DNA of 64,000 nt from contig JAFULM010000032.1 in assembly GCA_017483185.1 (NCBI GenBank), positions 1 through 64,000 on the forward strand. The letters run 5' to 3'. The first letter of the stretch is position 1, and the number at the start of each line of letters is the position of its first letter. The translations under genes and the position numbers were made by a program. Under the pieces are notes generated by a model, which was not told the origin of the DNA, ran no database searches, and saw nothing but the letters and a program-made list of their open reading frames with translations. The stretch is from Prevotella sp. (lineage in GTDB: Bacteria; Bacteroidota; Bacteroidia; Bacteroidales; Bacteroidaceae). Shown piece after piece: positions 1-10,132 of this stretch.

Positions 1-10
1 TCCCCCAAAA

Positions 11-447
11 AGCCCCCTCTGACTCCCCCAAAGGGGGAGCTTGGGATGCCGGGAGGCCCTTACGGCTTTCAAATTTTATAAAAATTCGCGAGTTTTTGAT
101 TGCCGGAAAAGGGCAAAAAAGTGGTCGCCGTCGAGCAACGGGGCCCCCGCGGGGTTGCAACGAGCACGCCGTCATGTTGCAACGGGGCCGCCGTTGCAAT
201 GCAATAGCAGCCCCGTTGCAGAGCAATAAGGGCCTTACGGGAAGCCCAAGCTCCCCCTTTGGGGGAGTCAGAGGGGGCTGTCTGTTTGCAAGTAGCTGTC
301 TGCCAGTAGTTTGCAAAAACAGTGATTTTCCCACCGAAAAAACCGCGTGATTTTGACCTTCGTGAGATTTGAAAATTTGGGAGCGAGGCCGAAAAATTTT
401 GGAAAGTGGGTCTGAAAAACGGCCTTAAATTCAGAATTTTATTGACA
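11..447. repeat. Mosaic palindromic element, copy A
   Basis: This gene-free stretch holds a roughly 437-bp composite repeat. It starts with a palindrome around CCCCCAAAGGGGG. A GGCCCTTACGGC boundary, an array of GTTGCAACGGGGCC-type units, a second boundary CCTTACGGG, a second CCCCCTTTGGGGG palindrome and an AT-rich tail ending in TTAAATTCAGAATTTT follow. The same 437-bp element lies inverted at 14821-15257 and a shorter relative lies at 50098-50516. Short open frames inside it look like by-products of the GC-rich repeat, so I annotate no gene here. Confidence 0.8.
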
Positions 448-554
448 GACATGGCGTTTTGTGTGAATGAAGGCGTCTCGGCGTGTCATTGACGATCGGA
501 AGCAGAATGGAAAAGTTTCCGTAGGGAGAACGTAAAAGCTACGTAGACAGAATG

Positions 555-589
555 AAAAAGCGGGGCGACACCTCCCGGTGTCGCCCCGC
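555..589 (-). terminator. Intrinsic terminator after glnN
   Basis: A 13-bp perfect stem (GCGGGGCGACACC with its complement, 4-base loop) is followed on the minus strand by five T residues. It lies about 60 bases past the glnN stop codon, so it should end the dapF-dapL-glnN transcript. Confidence 0.9.
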
Positions 590-651
590 AGCAAACTTCA
601 AACAACCAAAAAAATAGATTGTCTGCTTTGTCTTTTGGAAAAACGATGCGG

Positions 652-2841
652 CTATCTGATGAACAGCAGTTCACGATATTTCGGCAGCGTCCAGAGCTGG
701 TCTTCGACGATGAGCTCCAGTTTGTCGATCTGATAGCGTATGGTCTCCATCTTCGGCGCCACGTTGTCATGATAGGCGATGGCCTTGTCATGCTCATTGT
801 CGATCTTGTTTGCCACCTTGCGCGCTGCGACGAGTTCCTCCACACCGTGTTCGATGGCGGCGGTGCGCTCGGCGATTTCCTCGATGATCTTTATGTTGCG
901 GGCCGACAGCATGTCCGCCTTTTCGGCAGGGAAGATGTTGCGCATGTTCTCCACGTTCTTGAGCAGTTTGCTCTGGTAGTGGGTTGCCACGGGGATGATG
1001 TGGTTCATCGAGAGATCACCCATGACGCGCGCCTCGATCTGTATCTTCTTCGTGTACGTCTCCCACTTCACCTCGTTGCGTGCCTCCAGTTCCTTGCGCG
1101 ACATGACGTTGAGGCTTTCAAACATGCGGACACTCGCCTCGTCGAGATAGCGCTCGAAGATGACCGGACAGCTCGTCTCGCAGTCGAGACCGCGCTTCCG
1201 GGCCTCCTCGACCCATTCGTCGCTGTAGCCGTTGCCGTCGAAGCGGATGGGACGGCAGGTCTTGATGTCCTCGCGGACGACGTCTATGATGGCCCCGGTC
1301 TTGTCTTCGCCCTTGGCGATGAGGGCGTCGACGCGCGCCTTGAAGTCGACGAGAGCTTCGGCCACGGCCGAGTTGAGGGCTATCATGGCCGACGCGCAGT
1401 TGGCCTCGGAGCCCACGGCGCGGAACTCAAAGCGGTTGCCGGTGAAGGCGAAGGGGCTGGTGCGGTTGCGGTCGGTGTTGTCGATGAGCAGTTCGGGGAT
1501 TTCGGGGATTTCGAGCTTCATGCTCTGCTTGCCGACGATGTTGAAGAGTTCGTCCTTGTCGGACCTTTCGATGTGGTCGAGCAGTTCGCTGAGCTGTTTG
1601 CCGAGGAACGACGATATGATTGCGGGCGGTGCCTCGTTGGCGCCCAGACGGTGGGCGTTGGTGGCGCTCATGATGCTCGCCTTCAGGAGCCCGTTGTGGC
1701 GGTAGACACCCATGAGCGTCTCGACGATGAAGACAACGAAGCGCAGGTTGTCCATCGGAGTCTTGCCCGGACCGTGGAGCAGGACGCCCGTGTCGGTCGA
1801 CAGACTCCAGTTGTTGTGCTTGCCAGAGCCGTTGATGCCGGCGAAGGGCTTCTCGTGGAGCAGCACGCGGAAACCGTGTTTGCGGGCCACGCGCTTCATG
1901 AGCGACATCAGGAGCATGTTGTGGTCGACGGCGAGATTGGTCTCCTCGAAGATCGGGGCCAGCTCAAACTGGTTGGGCGCGACCTCGTTGTGGCGTGTCT
2001 TGCAGGGTATGGCCAGCTCGAGAGCCTTCACCTCCAGATCTTTCATGAAGGCCTGGACGCGGTCGGGGATGGTGCCGAAGTAGTGGTCGTCCATCTGCTG
2101 GTTCTTGGCCGAGTCGTGGCCCATGAGCGTGCGGCCCGTCAGCAGCAGGTCGGGACGTGCGGAGTAGAGTCCCTCGTCGACGAGAAAATACTCCTGTTCC
2201 CATCCGAGATTGCTCTGAACCTTCTTCACGTCGGGATAGAAGTAGCGGCACACGTCGGTCGCGGCCACGCTGACGGCGTGGAGCGTGCGCAGCAGCGGTG
2301 CCTTGTAGTCGAGAGCCTCGCCCGTATAGGAGATAAAGATTGTCGGTATGCAGAGCGTGTCGTCGATGATGAAGACGGGCGACGTGGGGTCCCACGCGGA
2401 ATATCCGCGGGCCTCGAATGTGTTGCGTATGCCGCCGCTGGGGAATGACGAGGCGTCCGGCTCCTGCTGGACGAGGAGTTTGCCGCTGAATTCCTCGACC
2501 ATGCCGCCTTTGTAGTCGTGCTCGATAAAGGAGTCGTGCTTCTCGGCCGTGCCCTCGGTCAGCGGCTGGAACCAATGGGTGTAGTGGGTCACGCCGTTCT
2601 CCACGGCCCACTGCTTGATGCCTGCCGCCACGGCGTCGGCGATGGAACGGTCGAGGCGCGTTCCGTTGTCGATGACGTCGATGAGCTTCTCATAGACATC
2701 CTTAGGCAGATACTTGTACATCTTCTCGCGGTTGAAGACGTTCTTTCCGAAGAACTCGTAGGGGCGTCCGGCCGGCACGTTCACGTCGAGAGGCTTCTTC
2801 TTGAATGCCTCCGCTACTACCTGAAATCTTAAATTAGTCAT
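652..2841 (-). CDS. glnN: Glutamine synthetase type III
   Basis: This is an ATP-dependent glutamate-ammonia ligase, the cytoplasmic entry point for ammonium assimilation. Its 729 residues match the large type III family (GSI is about 450 residues). An N-terminal block with FGKNVFNREKMYKYL near residues 29-43 is typical of GSIII. The catalytic core includes GINGSGKHNNWS near 333-345 and NRTSPFAFTGNRFEFR near 457-473, with a helical C-terminal extension. It starts at ATG 2841 and is the last gene of the dapF-dapL-glnN run. The 134-base gap upstream holds a 9-bp hairpin (2882-2914) but no clear -7 box, so cotranscription is possible. The long antisense open frame is a composition artefact. Confidence 0.97.
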   Translation of the reverse strand: MTNLRFQVVAEAFKKKPLDVNVPAGRPYEFFGKNVFNREKMYKYLPKDVYEKLIDVIDNGTRLDRSIADAVAAGIKQWAVENGVTHYTHWFQPLTEGTAEKHDSFIEHDYKGGMVEEFSGKLLVQQEPDASSFPSGGIRNTFEARGYSAWDPTSPVFIIDDTLCIPTIFISYTGEALDYKAPLLRTLHAVSVAATDVCRYFYPDVKKVQSNLGWEQEYFLVDEGLYSARPDLLLTGRTLMGHDSAKNQQMDDHYFGTIPDRVQAFMKDLEVKALELAIPCKTRHNEVAPNQFELAPIFEETNLAVDHNMLLMSLMKRVARKHGFRVLLHEKPFAGINGSGKHNNWSLSTDTGVLLHGPGKTPMDNLRFVVFIVETLMGVYRHNGLLKASIMSATNAHRLGANEAPPAIISSFLGKQLSELLDHIERSDKDELFNIVGKQSMKLEIPEIPELLIDNTDRNRTSPFAFTGNRFEFRAVGSEANCASAMIALNSAVAEALVDFKARVDALIAKGEDKTGAIIDVVREDIKTCRPIRFDGNGYSDEWVEEARKRGLDCETSCPVIFERYLDEASVRMFESLNVMSRKELEARNEVKWETYTKKIQIEARVMGDLSMNHIIPVATHYQSKLLKNVENMRNIFPAEKADMLSARNIKIIEEIAERTAAIEHGVEELVAARKVANKIDNEHDKAIAYHDNVAPKMETIRYQIDKLELIVEDQLWTLPKYRELLFIR

Positions 2842-2881
2842 TGCTGTTCCTATATTGGGGTTACTTCTGTCGTTGTGGAAA

Positions 2882-2914
2882 GTCCGGCGGTCATGCCTGG
2901 CGCTGCCGCCGGAC
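2882..2914. other. Stem-loop between dapL and glnN
   Basis: GTCCGGCGG pairs perfectly with CCGCCGGAC across a 15-base loop. No T-run follows on the minus strand, so an RNA processing or stability element fits better than a full terminator. The function is not known. Confidence 0.4.
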
Positions 2915-2975
2915 CCTCGCGTTGTTTTATTTTGTGCTTATATGTGGGCGTTGTCAGAACGTTATGCTGTCGTTG

Positions 2976-4205
2976 TCAGAGCCAGCGCCTCAGCCTTTCC
3001 ATCGCCTCCTCGCAGTCCTCACGCTCTCCGAAGGCCGTCAGCCGCACATATCCCTCGCCGCTCGGCCCGAAGCCCACGCCCGGGGTGCAGACGATGTTGG
3101 CTCCGCGCAGGAGACTGTCGAAAAACTGCCAGCTGTCCGCGCCGTCCGGGGTCTTGACCCAGAGATAGGGCGCGTCTTCTCCGCCGTAGACCGAGAGGCC
3201 CAACGCGGTGAGTGTCTCGCGCATCATGGCGGCGTTGGCCATATAGTAGTCGATGGTCTCGCGCACCTGCCGGCGTCCCTCGGGGCTGTATGTCGCCTCC
3301 GCCGCGCGCTGGCTGATATAGCTCGTGCCGTTGAACTTGGTGCACTGGCGGCGGTTCCAGAGCATGTTGAGCGATATGCGTTCACGTCCGTCCAGTGTGC
3401 CGACGGTCAGCTCCTTGGGTACGACGGTATAGCCGCAGCGCACTCCGGTGAAACCGGCCGTCTTGGAATAGCTGTGGAACTCGACGGCCACCTTGCGCGC
3501 CCCGCGTATCTCATAGATGGAATGGGGTATCTCGGGGTTGCGGATGTAAGCCTCGTAGGCGGCGTCATAGAAGATGATGGCGTCGTTGTGGATGGCGTAG
3601 TTGACCCACTTGCGGAGCTCCTCCTTGGTTATCACCGTTCCCGTCGGATTGTTGGGATAACAGAGATATATGATGTCGACGCGGCGGTCTGGCAACTGCG
3701 GGACGAAATTGTTTTCCGCCGTGCATGGCATATAGACAACGTTGCTCCACCGTCCGTTCTCCAACACGCCGGCACGGCCTATCATCACGTTGGAGTCGAT
3801 ATAGACGGGATAGATCGGATCGGTCACCCCGATGCTGTTGTCCCAGCGCACGAGTTCCTGGATGTTGCCCGTGTCGCTCTTTGCGCCGTCGTTGATGAAG
3901 ATTTCGCTGGTGTCGAGGTGTATGCCGCGGGGCAGGAAGTCGTTTTTGACGATGGCCTCACGGAGGAACTGGTAGCCATGTTCCGGGCCGTAGCCGCGGA
4001 ACGTCGATTTGGCCGCCATCTCGTCGACGGCCTTGTGCATGGCTTCCGTAACGGCCGGACAGAGCGGCTGTGTGACGTCACCGATGCCGAGACTGATGAG
4101 TCGGGCCTGCGGGTGGGAGACCCGGAAGGCGTTGACTCGCTTGGCTATGTCTGCGAACAGATAGTTGTTCGGCAGCTTTAGGAAATGGTCGTTTACTAAT
4201 GCCAT
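2976..4205 (-). CDS. dapL: LL-diaminopimelate aminotransferase
   Basis: This PLP-dependent class I/II aminotransferase converts tetrahydrodipicolinate directly to LL-diaminopimelate, bypassing the acylated intermediates of the DapD/DapC/DapE route. The 409 residues match the family. The PLP-binding lysine sits in [15 protein letters not shown] at about K248, and [10 protein letters not shown] is the conserved cofactor/substrate loop. It starts at ATG 4205 ([17 protein letters not shown], the usual DapL opening). It lies 70 bases downstream of dapF, whose product uses its product. The pair therefore forms a lysine and peptidoglycan precursor unit. Confidence 0.96.
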   Translation of the reverse strand: MALVNDHFLKLPNNYLFADIAKRVNAFRVSHPQARLISLGIGDVTQPLCPAVTEAMHKAVDEMAAKSTFRGYGPEHGYQFLREAIVKNDFLPRGIHLDTSEIFINDGAKSDTGNIQELVRWDNSIGVTDPIYPVYIDSNVMIGRAGVLENGRWSNVVYMPCTAENNFVPQLPDRRVDIIYLCYPNNPTGTVITKEELRKWVNYAIHNDAIIFYDAAYEAYIRNPEIPHSIYEIRGARKVAVEFHSYSKTAGFTGVRCGYTVVPKELTVGTLDGRERISLNMLWNRRQCTKFNGTSYISQRAAEATYSPEGRRQVRETIDYYMANAAMMRETLTALGLSVYGGEDAPYLWVKTPDGADSWQFFDSLLRGANIVCTPGVGFGPSGEGYVRLTAFGEREDCEEAMERLRRWL

Positions 4206-4275
4206 AATTCTTATTGGTGTTTCTTTTCTATGTTGTTGATTGAAGTTTGGTCTTTCTTTATGGGAGGGATGGGGA

Positions 4276-5139
4276 TTATGGGAGGCAGGGGAGAGCTATT
4301 TCTCCGTCAAAGACAAAGGCCGACGGCCCTGTCTTGTAGACATGCCCGTCGGCCTCGCTCCATTCTATTTCCAGTTTGCCGCCGTCCATCACGACCGTCG
4401 TCCGTCGTCCGTCGCGGCCTGTCACTGCCGCCGCCACAGCCGTGGCACAGGCTCCCGTGCCGCAGGCCAGGGTTATGCCGCTGCCCCGTTCCCAGACGCG
4501 GGTGCGGATATGGCCGTAGCCGAGCATCTCCGCAAACTCGATGTTGCAGCGCTCGGGAAACAGCGGGTGACGCTCGAGGGTGGCCCCTAAGCGGGCCACG
4601 TCCACGGCGTCGATGTTATCCGTGAATATGACAAAGTGGGGATTGCCCATCGAGACGAATGTCCCGCGCATCGTCCGACCGTCGACTGTCACCTCGCCGT
4701 CGGTCATCGTGCCGTCGGCCGTGGCTATCTGAGCCGGACACGACAATACCGGAGCGCCCATGTCGACGGTCACGCGCTCTGTCATGCCGGCCCCGTCGAG
4801 ATGGAGGCGCAGCGTCTTGACGCCCGAAAGCGTCAGCAGACGTATCTCCGTACGGTCGGTCAGACCGCGGTCGTGGAGGTACTTGCCGATGCAGCGGGAG
4901 GCGTTGCCGCACATCATGGCTTCCGAACCGTCGGCGTTGAAGATGCGCATGGTGTAGTCGGCCTCGGGTATCGTGGACTTGCCGATGAGCACCAGACCGT
5001 CACTTCCGATGCCCGTGTGGCGGTCGCTCCACGCTATGGCGGCGGCCGAAGGGTCGGGTATGGCATATAGCGAGGTGTCTACGTAGATGTAGTCATTGCC
5101 TGCCCCGTGCATCTTGGTGAAGTGGATGGTTTGTGTCAT
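4276..5139 (-). CDS. dapF: Diaminopimelate epimerase
   Basis: The enzyme converts LL- to meso-diaminopimelate for lysine and peptidoglycan synthesis, using two cysteines as acid/base catalysts. Both are visible: C77 in MMCGNASRC and C226 in [21 protein letters not shown] near residues 11-21 is the family's opening motif. I place the start at ATG 5139 ([10 protein letters not shown], 287 residues). An upstream in-frame ATG at 5199 would lie upstream of the -7 box at 5189-5196 and would add 20 residues unlike the family. It is first in the dapF-dapL-glnN group. Confidence 0.95.
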   Translation of the reverse strand: MTQTIHFTKMHGAGNDYIYVDTSLYAIPDPSAAAIAWSDRHTGIGSDGLVLIGKSTIPEADYTMRIFNADGSEAMMCGNASRCIGKYLHDRGLTDRTEIRLLTLSGVKTLRLHLDGAGMTERVTVDMGAPVLSCPAQIATADGTMTDGEVTVDGRTMRGTFVSMGNPHFVIFTDNIDAVDVARLGATLERHPLFPERCNIEFAEMLGYGHIRTRVWERGSGITLACGTGACATAVAAAVTGRDGRRTTVVMDGGKLEIEWSEADGHVYKTGPSAFVFDGEIALPCLP

Positions 5140-5188
5140 ATTGCCAATCTTTTGCCTCTGTCGTTTTCTTTTTGCAATAGTATCGCTG

Positions 5189-5196
5189 CAAAGATA
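5189..5196 (-). promoter_or_regulatory. -7 box of the dapF promoter
   Basis: The minus strand reads TATCTTTG, a perfect TAnnTTTG box, about 50 bases before the dapF start codon. No clear TTTG -33 box sits at the usual 19-21 base distance, so only the -7 element is well supported. Confidence 0.65.
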
Positions 5197-5375
5197 CAAC
5201 GTTCTGAAACAAGTCGTATAAAAGCAGTGACGCTTTTTATCTACTTTTGACGATCGGATGACAATTCGGAAGTGTTGGCCGCGATATGATTACAATCAGA
5301 AAGAAATCCGGCGGAAATCAGAAAGAAGTGTAACGGATGTGCGATTTGCGAGAAACAAAAGTCTTGTCCGGGTCG

Positions 5376-5447
5376 GTTTGGACATCTGTCCAAACGCAAA
5401 GACGCAGGGCGGCAGAGAAGAAACTCTCTCTGCAGCCCTGCGTCTTT
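5376..5447 (-). terminator. Tandem hairpins after the outer membrane protein gene
   Basis: Two stem-loops lie downstream of the gene ending at 5529. AAAGACGCAGGGC (5398-5410) pairs with 5435-5447, and GTTTGGACA (5376-5384) pairs with 5387-5395. The first has only a short T-run, so termination is likely but not certain. The AAAGACGCA sequence recurs in other hairpins of this window (47713-47803). Confidence 0.55.
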
Positions 5448-5528
5448 ACACTCTTAACTTATAAAAAATCTATTCTTGATTTGCGATAAATATGCTTTCG
5501 GTTTGTGAAAGATCAGCTTTGAGGCTTG

Positions 5529-8006
5529 TCATTCGTAACCGCCGTAGCTCTGCATGTCCTCGTCCGAACTGCCGTTCATGTCCTCCTGCCGTTTCTTCTT
5601 TGACGTCATGTTTCCGAAATTCCATGTGAGGGTGAAGTTGACACGCGGGTCGCGCCAGTTCTTCTGATGGCGGGTGAAGCTCTCCGTTGACGTGTAGTTC
5701 TCCCACTTGCGCGTTCCGAGGACGTCGCGCCAGTTGACCGAGAGCGAGAAGAGCTTGTTGAAGAACGTCTTCCGCAGTCCGAGGTCGAGGCTGGCGTTGG
5801 GCTTGCGGTAACCCTGGGTGATGACGCTGCGCGAGCGGTAGTTGCCCGTGGCCTGGAAAGAGATGTCGTAGGGGAGGATGACGCTGGCCAGAAGGCGTGC
5901 GTCCCATGAGAAGTTCTCGTCCGAGCGGCCCGTGACAATCTGGTCGTTGATGACATAGCTGAAACCGTCGAGCTTGTAGTAATAGGCGTTGACGGTCGTG
6001 GTCAGGTCGAGTATGCGCCACAGTTTGTCCTTCAGAATGAGCTCCACACCGGCACTCTGGCTCTTGGCAACGTTCTCGTGGGTCGAATAGACGATGCCGT
6101 CCTCCATGTAGCGGATGGACTGGATGACGTCGGTCGTCGGCCGGTAGTATGTGCCGAACGAGAGAGTGTGGTCGGTCCACGTCTTGAGATAGTTGAGTGA
6201 GAAGGAGTTGGTGTATTCCGGAGTCAGCTCGGGATTACCGAACGAGACCATCGAGGCGTCGCGAGTGTTCTTGAAACTGTTGAGCTGACCGCCCCACGGA
6301 CGGCGCAGACGGCGGGTGTAGTTGAGCTGCAACTGCGACGTCTCGGTCAGCGAATAGTTGAGGAAGAGACTCGGGAAGAGCTGGAAGTAGTCCTTCGAGA
6401 ACGCCGGGTCACGCAGCGTGGCGTCATGTTCCTGTTCCCATGAATAGCTTTCGGTGTTGACTTTCCAGTATTCTCCGCGCAGTCCGGCCATGACACCGAA
6501 GCGTCCCAACTTGGCGTTGAGCGTGGCGTAGACGGCATGGACGTCCATGTCGTAGATGAAGCGGTTGAAGTAGTCGCGGTCTTCGACTCTTGCCACACCG
6601 TCCCATGACGTCGGATCGGCCCACGACTCCTGCGGCGTGTTCTCGTGAGAGAAGCGGCCGTTGTAGCCGGCCTCGAGCTTCAGCCGCTCCGTCAGCTGGT
6701 TCTCATAGTCGGCCTTGACCTCCCACGAGCGGTTGTTGATGAACATGGGGCGGTACTGCCAGCTGTACTCCACGGGCAGGGGCTGGTCGTAGAAGACCGT
6801 GCTGTCCTGATAGTAGTTGTCGTCATCGTTCTTCCAGCGGTCGAAGGAGACGTTGAGGTCGAGCTTGTGGTTGTCGGAGAAACTGTGGGTATAGCCGAGT
6901 TCGGCGTGATACATACGCATATCGCCCTCGCCGGTGTTGCGGCGGAACATGACGCGGCTGTCCGTCGGGGCGCCGACGGTGCCATAGCGGTAGGGTGTCG
7001 TGCTCAGATTGTCCCGCTCGCCCATCATGGTCATTCCCGAGAGGGACAGCTCGTCCTTCTTGGTCATGTGCCATGTCAGACCGGCACGGGCGAAGAGATT
7101 GCCGCCTTTGCGTTCGTTGTCGCTCTCATAGTTCTGGTAGGTGTCGGTGCCGAGATATGTCTGTTCGCTCAGCGCGCTGCCCGTGTTCTTGCGGCGGCGG
7201 TAGCCGAGGTTGGCGTAGGCGTCGAGCGCTCCGCTCGAGTAGTTGATGTTGCCGCTCGTGTTCCAGCCTCCGGCGGTGTTCACTCCGGCACGCACGGAAC
7301 CGTAGTAGCCGGCCTTGCGATCGCGCTTGAGGATGATATTGATGATACCGGCGGAACCTTCGGGGCTGTATTTCGCGCTGGGATTGTCGATGACCTCCAC
7401 CCGTTCGATGCTTTCGGCTGGTATCTGCTGGAGTATTTCGGCACGGTTGTCCGAGGTCAGTCCGCTGGCCTTGCCGTTGATCCACACCTCGACGCTGGTG
7501 TTGCCGCGCAGCGAGATTTCGCCGTCGGTGGTCACTTCGACCGAAGGGATGTTTTCCAACAGGTCGCTGGCGGAGCCTCCCGTTGCGGCGAGCACCTGGT
7601 CGACGGTGAACGTCTTGCGGTCGACTTCGAGCTTCATCTGCGAGCGCTGGCCCGTGACGGTCACTTCCTTGAGCGCCTTGTGGTCTTCGCCGATGTAGAG
7701 CACACTGTAGGAGACAGCGCGGTTGCGTGGCGACAGGGAGAACGAGCGTGTCGTATTCTTATATCCCACCATCGACACCGTCAGCACATAACTGCCGTCG
7801 GCAAGTCCGGTGACGGCGAAATGGCCTTTCTCGTCGGTGATGGCGGCCTTGACGGTCTTGTCCGTTCCGGCCTGACTCACGCGTACATTAACATACGGCA
7901 GGGCTTCGTTGCTCTGCCGGTCGAGAACTCGTCCTTTCACCGAACCCTGTGCAAAGGCGGTCAAGGCGGTGAAAAGAATCAAACATGTCAGTATTAATCG
8001 ATTCAT
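5529..8006 (-). CDS. Outer membrane beta-barrel protein, TonB-receptor-like
   Basis: This 825-residue protein has a signal peptide ending near AFAQ (about residue 20). A carboxypeptidase-regulatory-like beta-sandwich follows (about 21-100, GRVLDRQSNEALPYVNV). Next is a plug-like segment (about 115-235, with SDLLENIPSVEV and GSAGIINIILKRD), then a long C-terminal barrel. This matches the outer membrane beta-barrel (OMP_b-brl) family related to TonB-dependent receptors. No partner SusD gene is adjacent, so the substrate cannot be inferred. The C-terminus (about residues 800-825) is short, charged and acidic (KKKRQEDMNGSSDEDMQS), unlike the usual aromatic barrel end. It is a single gene with hairpins downstream. 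Confidence 0.85.
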   Translation of the reverse strand: MNRLILTCLILFTALTAFAQGSVKGRVLDRQSNEALPYVNVRVSQAGTDKTVKAAITDEKGHFAVTGLADGSYVLTVSMVGYKNTTRSFSLSPRNRAVSYSVLYIGEDHKALKEVTVTGQRSQMKLEVDRKTFTVDQVLAATGGSASDLLENIPSVEVTTDGEISLRGNTSVEVWINGKASGLTSDNRAEILQQIPAESIERVEVIDNPSAKYSPEGSAGIINIILKRDRKAGYYGSVRAGVNTAGGWNTSGNINYSSGALDAYANLGYRRRKNTGSALSEQTYLGTDTYQNYESDNERKGGNLFARAGLTWHMTKKDELSLSGMTMMGERDNLSTTPYRYGTVGAPTDSRVMFRRNTGEGDMRMYHAELGYTHSFSDNHKLDLNVSFDRWKNDDDNYYQDSTVFYDQPLPVEYSWQYRPMFINNRSWEVKADYENQLTERLKLEAGYNGRFSHENTPQESWADPTSWDGVARVEDRDYFNRFIYDMDVHAVYATLNAKLGRFGVMAGLRGEYWKVNTESYSWEQEHDATLRDPAFSKDYFQLFPSLFLNYSLTETSQLQLNYTRRLRRPWGGQLNSFKNTRDASMVSFGNPELTPEYTNSFSLNYLKTWTDHTLSFGTYYRPTTDVIQSIRYMEDGIVYSTHENVAKSQSAGVELILKDKLWRILDLTTTVNAYYYKLDGFSYVINDQIVTGRSDENFSWDARLLASVILPYDISFQATGNYRSRSVITQGYRKPNASLDLGLRKTFFNKLFSLSVNWRDVLGTRKWENYTSTESFTRHQKNWRDPRVNFTLTWNFGNMTSKKKRQEDMNGSSDEDMQSYGGYE

Positions 8007-8118
8007 AACAGAAGGTCAGACGTATGTCGTTGTCAATGGTTTAATCGGATGAGAACTTTTTCTTAATCTCATGCGATATTCGTCTTTCCGGTTCATCTGA
8101 TGTCCGGAGTGGAATGGG

Positions 8119-8910
8119 CTATGTATGTGTTCCTGCCTTCAGACCTCTTATCACCGCGCTCGTAAATCCCGCGTGCTCCATCTCGTTGAGTCCGCGGATG
8201 GTCAGTCCTCCGGGTGTGGTGACCTTGTCGATCTCCGCCTCCGGATGATTGCCGTTGGCGAGGAGCAGATCGACGGCCCCTTTGACCGTCTGCAGGACGA
8301 TATGCTTGGCGTCATCGGCGCGGAAGCCTAACTCCACACCGCCTTCCGAGGCAGCCCGGACGTATCGCATGGCGTAGGCGATGCCGCAGGAGGCGAGTGT
8401 CGTGCCGGCCCCGAGCAGACGCTCTTCGGTGATGAGTGAAGAGCCGGTGTCGTCGAATATGGCTTTTATTGTCTTCGTCTGTTCGTCGCTTGCACCGACA
8501 GGGACGATGAATGTCATCGAACTGCGCTCGGCTATGGCGATGTTGGGAATGACGAGAAACAGCGTCGGCACCGTGCCGTCCTCCTTTTTCATCCACTCCA
8601 GTATCGTTGCCGACGGCAGCCCGGCCACGACCACGACGAGCATCTGTCGGTTGTAGTCCATCACCGGCTTAATCTCCCGCAGCACGCTCTCTGCCACCCA
8701 CGGTTTCACGGCCACGCAGACGATGTCGGCCTCGGCTGCCGCCACGCCGTTGTCGGTCGTAAGACTCACGCCGCTGTCGGCAAAACGGTCGAGCGCGCCC
8801 TGCGTCCTGTTTGACACTGTGATGTCCGACGGACGGAAAATGTCGCCCTTCAGAAATCCGTTTACCATTGCGCCGCCCATTGCTCCGGCGCCTATCACTG
8901 ATATTTTCAT
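8119..8910 (-). CDS. proC: Pyrroline-5-carboxylate reductase
   Basis: The enzyme reduces 1-pyrroline-5-carboxylate to proline with NAD(P)H. The Rossmann motif GAGAMGG is at residues 7-13. AVKPWV and the C-terminal TTPGGLTIRGLNEMEHAGF signature are present. The start is ATG 8910 (MKISVIGAGAMGG), giving 263 residues as expected. An in-frame ATG at 8982 would read through the hairpin between argD and proC and is rejected. It is the last gene of the arginine cluster, an arrangement also known from Bacteroides. Confidence 0.95.
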   Translation of the reverse strand: MKISVIGAGAMGGAMVNGFLKGDIFRPSDITVSNRTQGALDRFADSGVSLTTDNGVAAAEADIVCVAVKPWVAESVLREIKPVMDYNRQMLVVVVAGLPSATILEWMKKEDGTVPTLFLVIPNIAIAERSSMTFIVPVGASDEQTKTIKAIFDDTGSSLITEERLLGAGTTLASCGIAYAMRYVRAASEGGVELGFRADDAKHIVLQTVKGAVDLLLANGNHPEAEIDKVTTPGGLTIRGLNEMEHAGFTSAVIRGLKAGTHT

Positions 8911-8941
8911 ATAGTTTTGTTTAAAAAAGGAGGAGGGTTTA

Positions 8942-8977
8942 TCAAAATGGCTACCAAGCACCATGTAGCCATTTTGA
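8942..8977. repeat. Hairpin of the TATCAAAA family between argD and proC
   Basis: TCAAAATGGCTA (8942-8953) pairs perfectly with 8966-8977. The flanks (AGGGTTTATCAAAA and TTTTGACACACCCT) resemble the ends of the larger palindromes at 21634-21881 and 31995-32037, which suggests one family of hairpin elements. It could attenuate transcription from argD into proC. Confidence 0.6.
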
Positions 8978-8992
8978 CACACCCTCTTCCCT

Positions 8993-10132
8993 TTAACTCC
9001 TAAAAGATTTTTTCAACCGTGTGATAAACTCATCGGCCTCGGCCTTCGTCAGACACAGCGGCGGCAGGAGGCGCAGGGTGTTTGTGCCGCTGCATCCGGT
9101 GAAGCAGTGCTGTTCGTAGATGAGCGGCTGGCGCACGTCCTTGTGGGGAATGTCAAGCTCGATGCCGATCATCAGTCCGCGGCCGCGGATGTCGGTGATA
9201 TGCGGTTCCGACTGTTTCAGTTCGTTGAGACGGGCCATGAGATAGTCGCCTGTCTGCCGGGCGTTCTCCACGAGGTTCTCGCTCTCCATGACGTCGAGCA
9301 CGGCCAATGCCGCGGCACAGGCCAGATGGTTGCCGCCGAAGGTGGTGCCGAGCTGGCCGTACTTGGGCGTGAACTCCGGTGAGATGAGCACGCCGCCCAT
9401 CGGGAAGCCGTTGGCTATGCCCTTGGCCACGGTGATGATGTCGGGGCGTATGCCGAGCCACTGGTGGGCGAAGAACTTGCCCGAGCGGCCGTAGCCGCAC
9501 TGTATCTCGTCGCAGATGAGCACCGTGCCGTACTTCTTGCATGCCGCCTGCAGTCCTTTGGCGAACTCCTCGGTCACCATACGGATGCCGCCGACGCCCT
9601 GTATGCACTCTATTATCACGGCGCAGACGTCGCCTTTCGCCAGCTCGGCCTCCCATGCGGCGAGGTCGTTGAGCGGCAGGTATGTCACGTGGCCGTTGGC
9701 GTTGATGGGCGCGATGATGTTAGGATTGGCCGTTGCCTCGACAGCCAGCGACGTGCGGCCGTGGAAAGCCTTCTCTGCCGACAGCACGCGGGTGCGGCCG
9801 TTGGTGAACGACGCCAGCTTCAGCGCGTTCTCGTTGGCCTCGGCACCGCTGTTGATGAGAAACAGTTGATAGTCCTCGTAACCGCTTGCGCGGCCCAGCC
9901 GTTCGGCCAGTTCAGCCTGCAATGTGTTCACGACCGAGTTGGAGTAGAAGCCTAACTTCTGCAACTGCTCCGACACCTTATTAATATAATGTGGATGACA
10001 GTGGCCGATGCTTATCACGGCATGGCCGCCGTAGAGGTCGAGATATTCCTGCCCGCGGTCGTCCCACACGCGGCAGCCCTCGCCCTTGACGATGTTTACG
10101 TCGAATAATGGATATACGTCGAATAATTTCAT
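8993..10132 (-). CDS. argD: Acetylornithine (or succinylornithine) aminotransferase
   Basis: This PLP-dependent class III aminotransferase makes N-acylornithine from N-acylglutamate semialdehyde. The cofactor lysine is about K237 in VAKGIANGFPMGG, with NSGAEANE and the C-terminal LRLLPPL also present. The start is ATG 10132 (MKLFDVYPLFDV), giving 379 residues. The longer in-frame ATG at 10192 would translate a CCTCCCCGAAGGGGAGG-type repeat and is less likely. Bacteroides-type arginine synthesis is known to use N-succinyl intermediates, so the true acyl group may be succinyl. The gene lies between argC and proC. Confidence 0.94.
   Translation of the reverse strand: MKLFDVYPLFDVNIVKGEGCRVWDDRGQEYLDLYGGHAVISIGHCHPHYINKVSEQLQKLGFYSNSVVNTLQAELAERLGRASGYEDYQLFLINSGAEANENALKLASFTNGRTRVLSAEKAFHGRTSLAVEATANPNIIAPINANGHVTYLPLNDLAAWEAELAKGDVCAVIIECIQGVGGIRMVTEEFAKGLQAACKKYGTVLICDEIQCGYGRSGKFFAHQWLGIRPDIITVAKGIANGFPMGGVLISPEFTPKYGQLGTTFGGNHLACAAALAVLDVMESENLVENARQTGDYLMARLNELKQSEPHITDIRGRGLMIGIELDIPHKDVRQPLIYEQHCFTGCSGTNTLRLLPPLCLTKAEADEFITRLKKSFRS

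Noticed and set aside
41..452. Short frames inside repeat copies A, B, D and E
   Set aside because: They consist of translated palindromes and repeat arrays, change with array length and carry no domain.
619..2448. 609-codon open frame on the plus strand opposite glnN
   Set aside because: It is the antisense of a clearly conserved glutamine synthetase III; GC-rich coding DNA leaves such frames open by chance.
2870..2890. RNase P-like GGAAAGTCC word
   Set aside because: No other conserved RNase P RNA segments are present; it belongs to a short hairpin between dapL and glnN.
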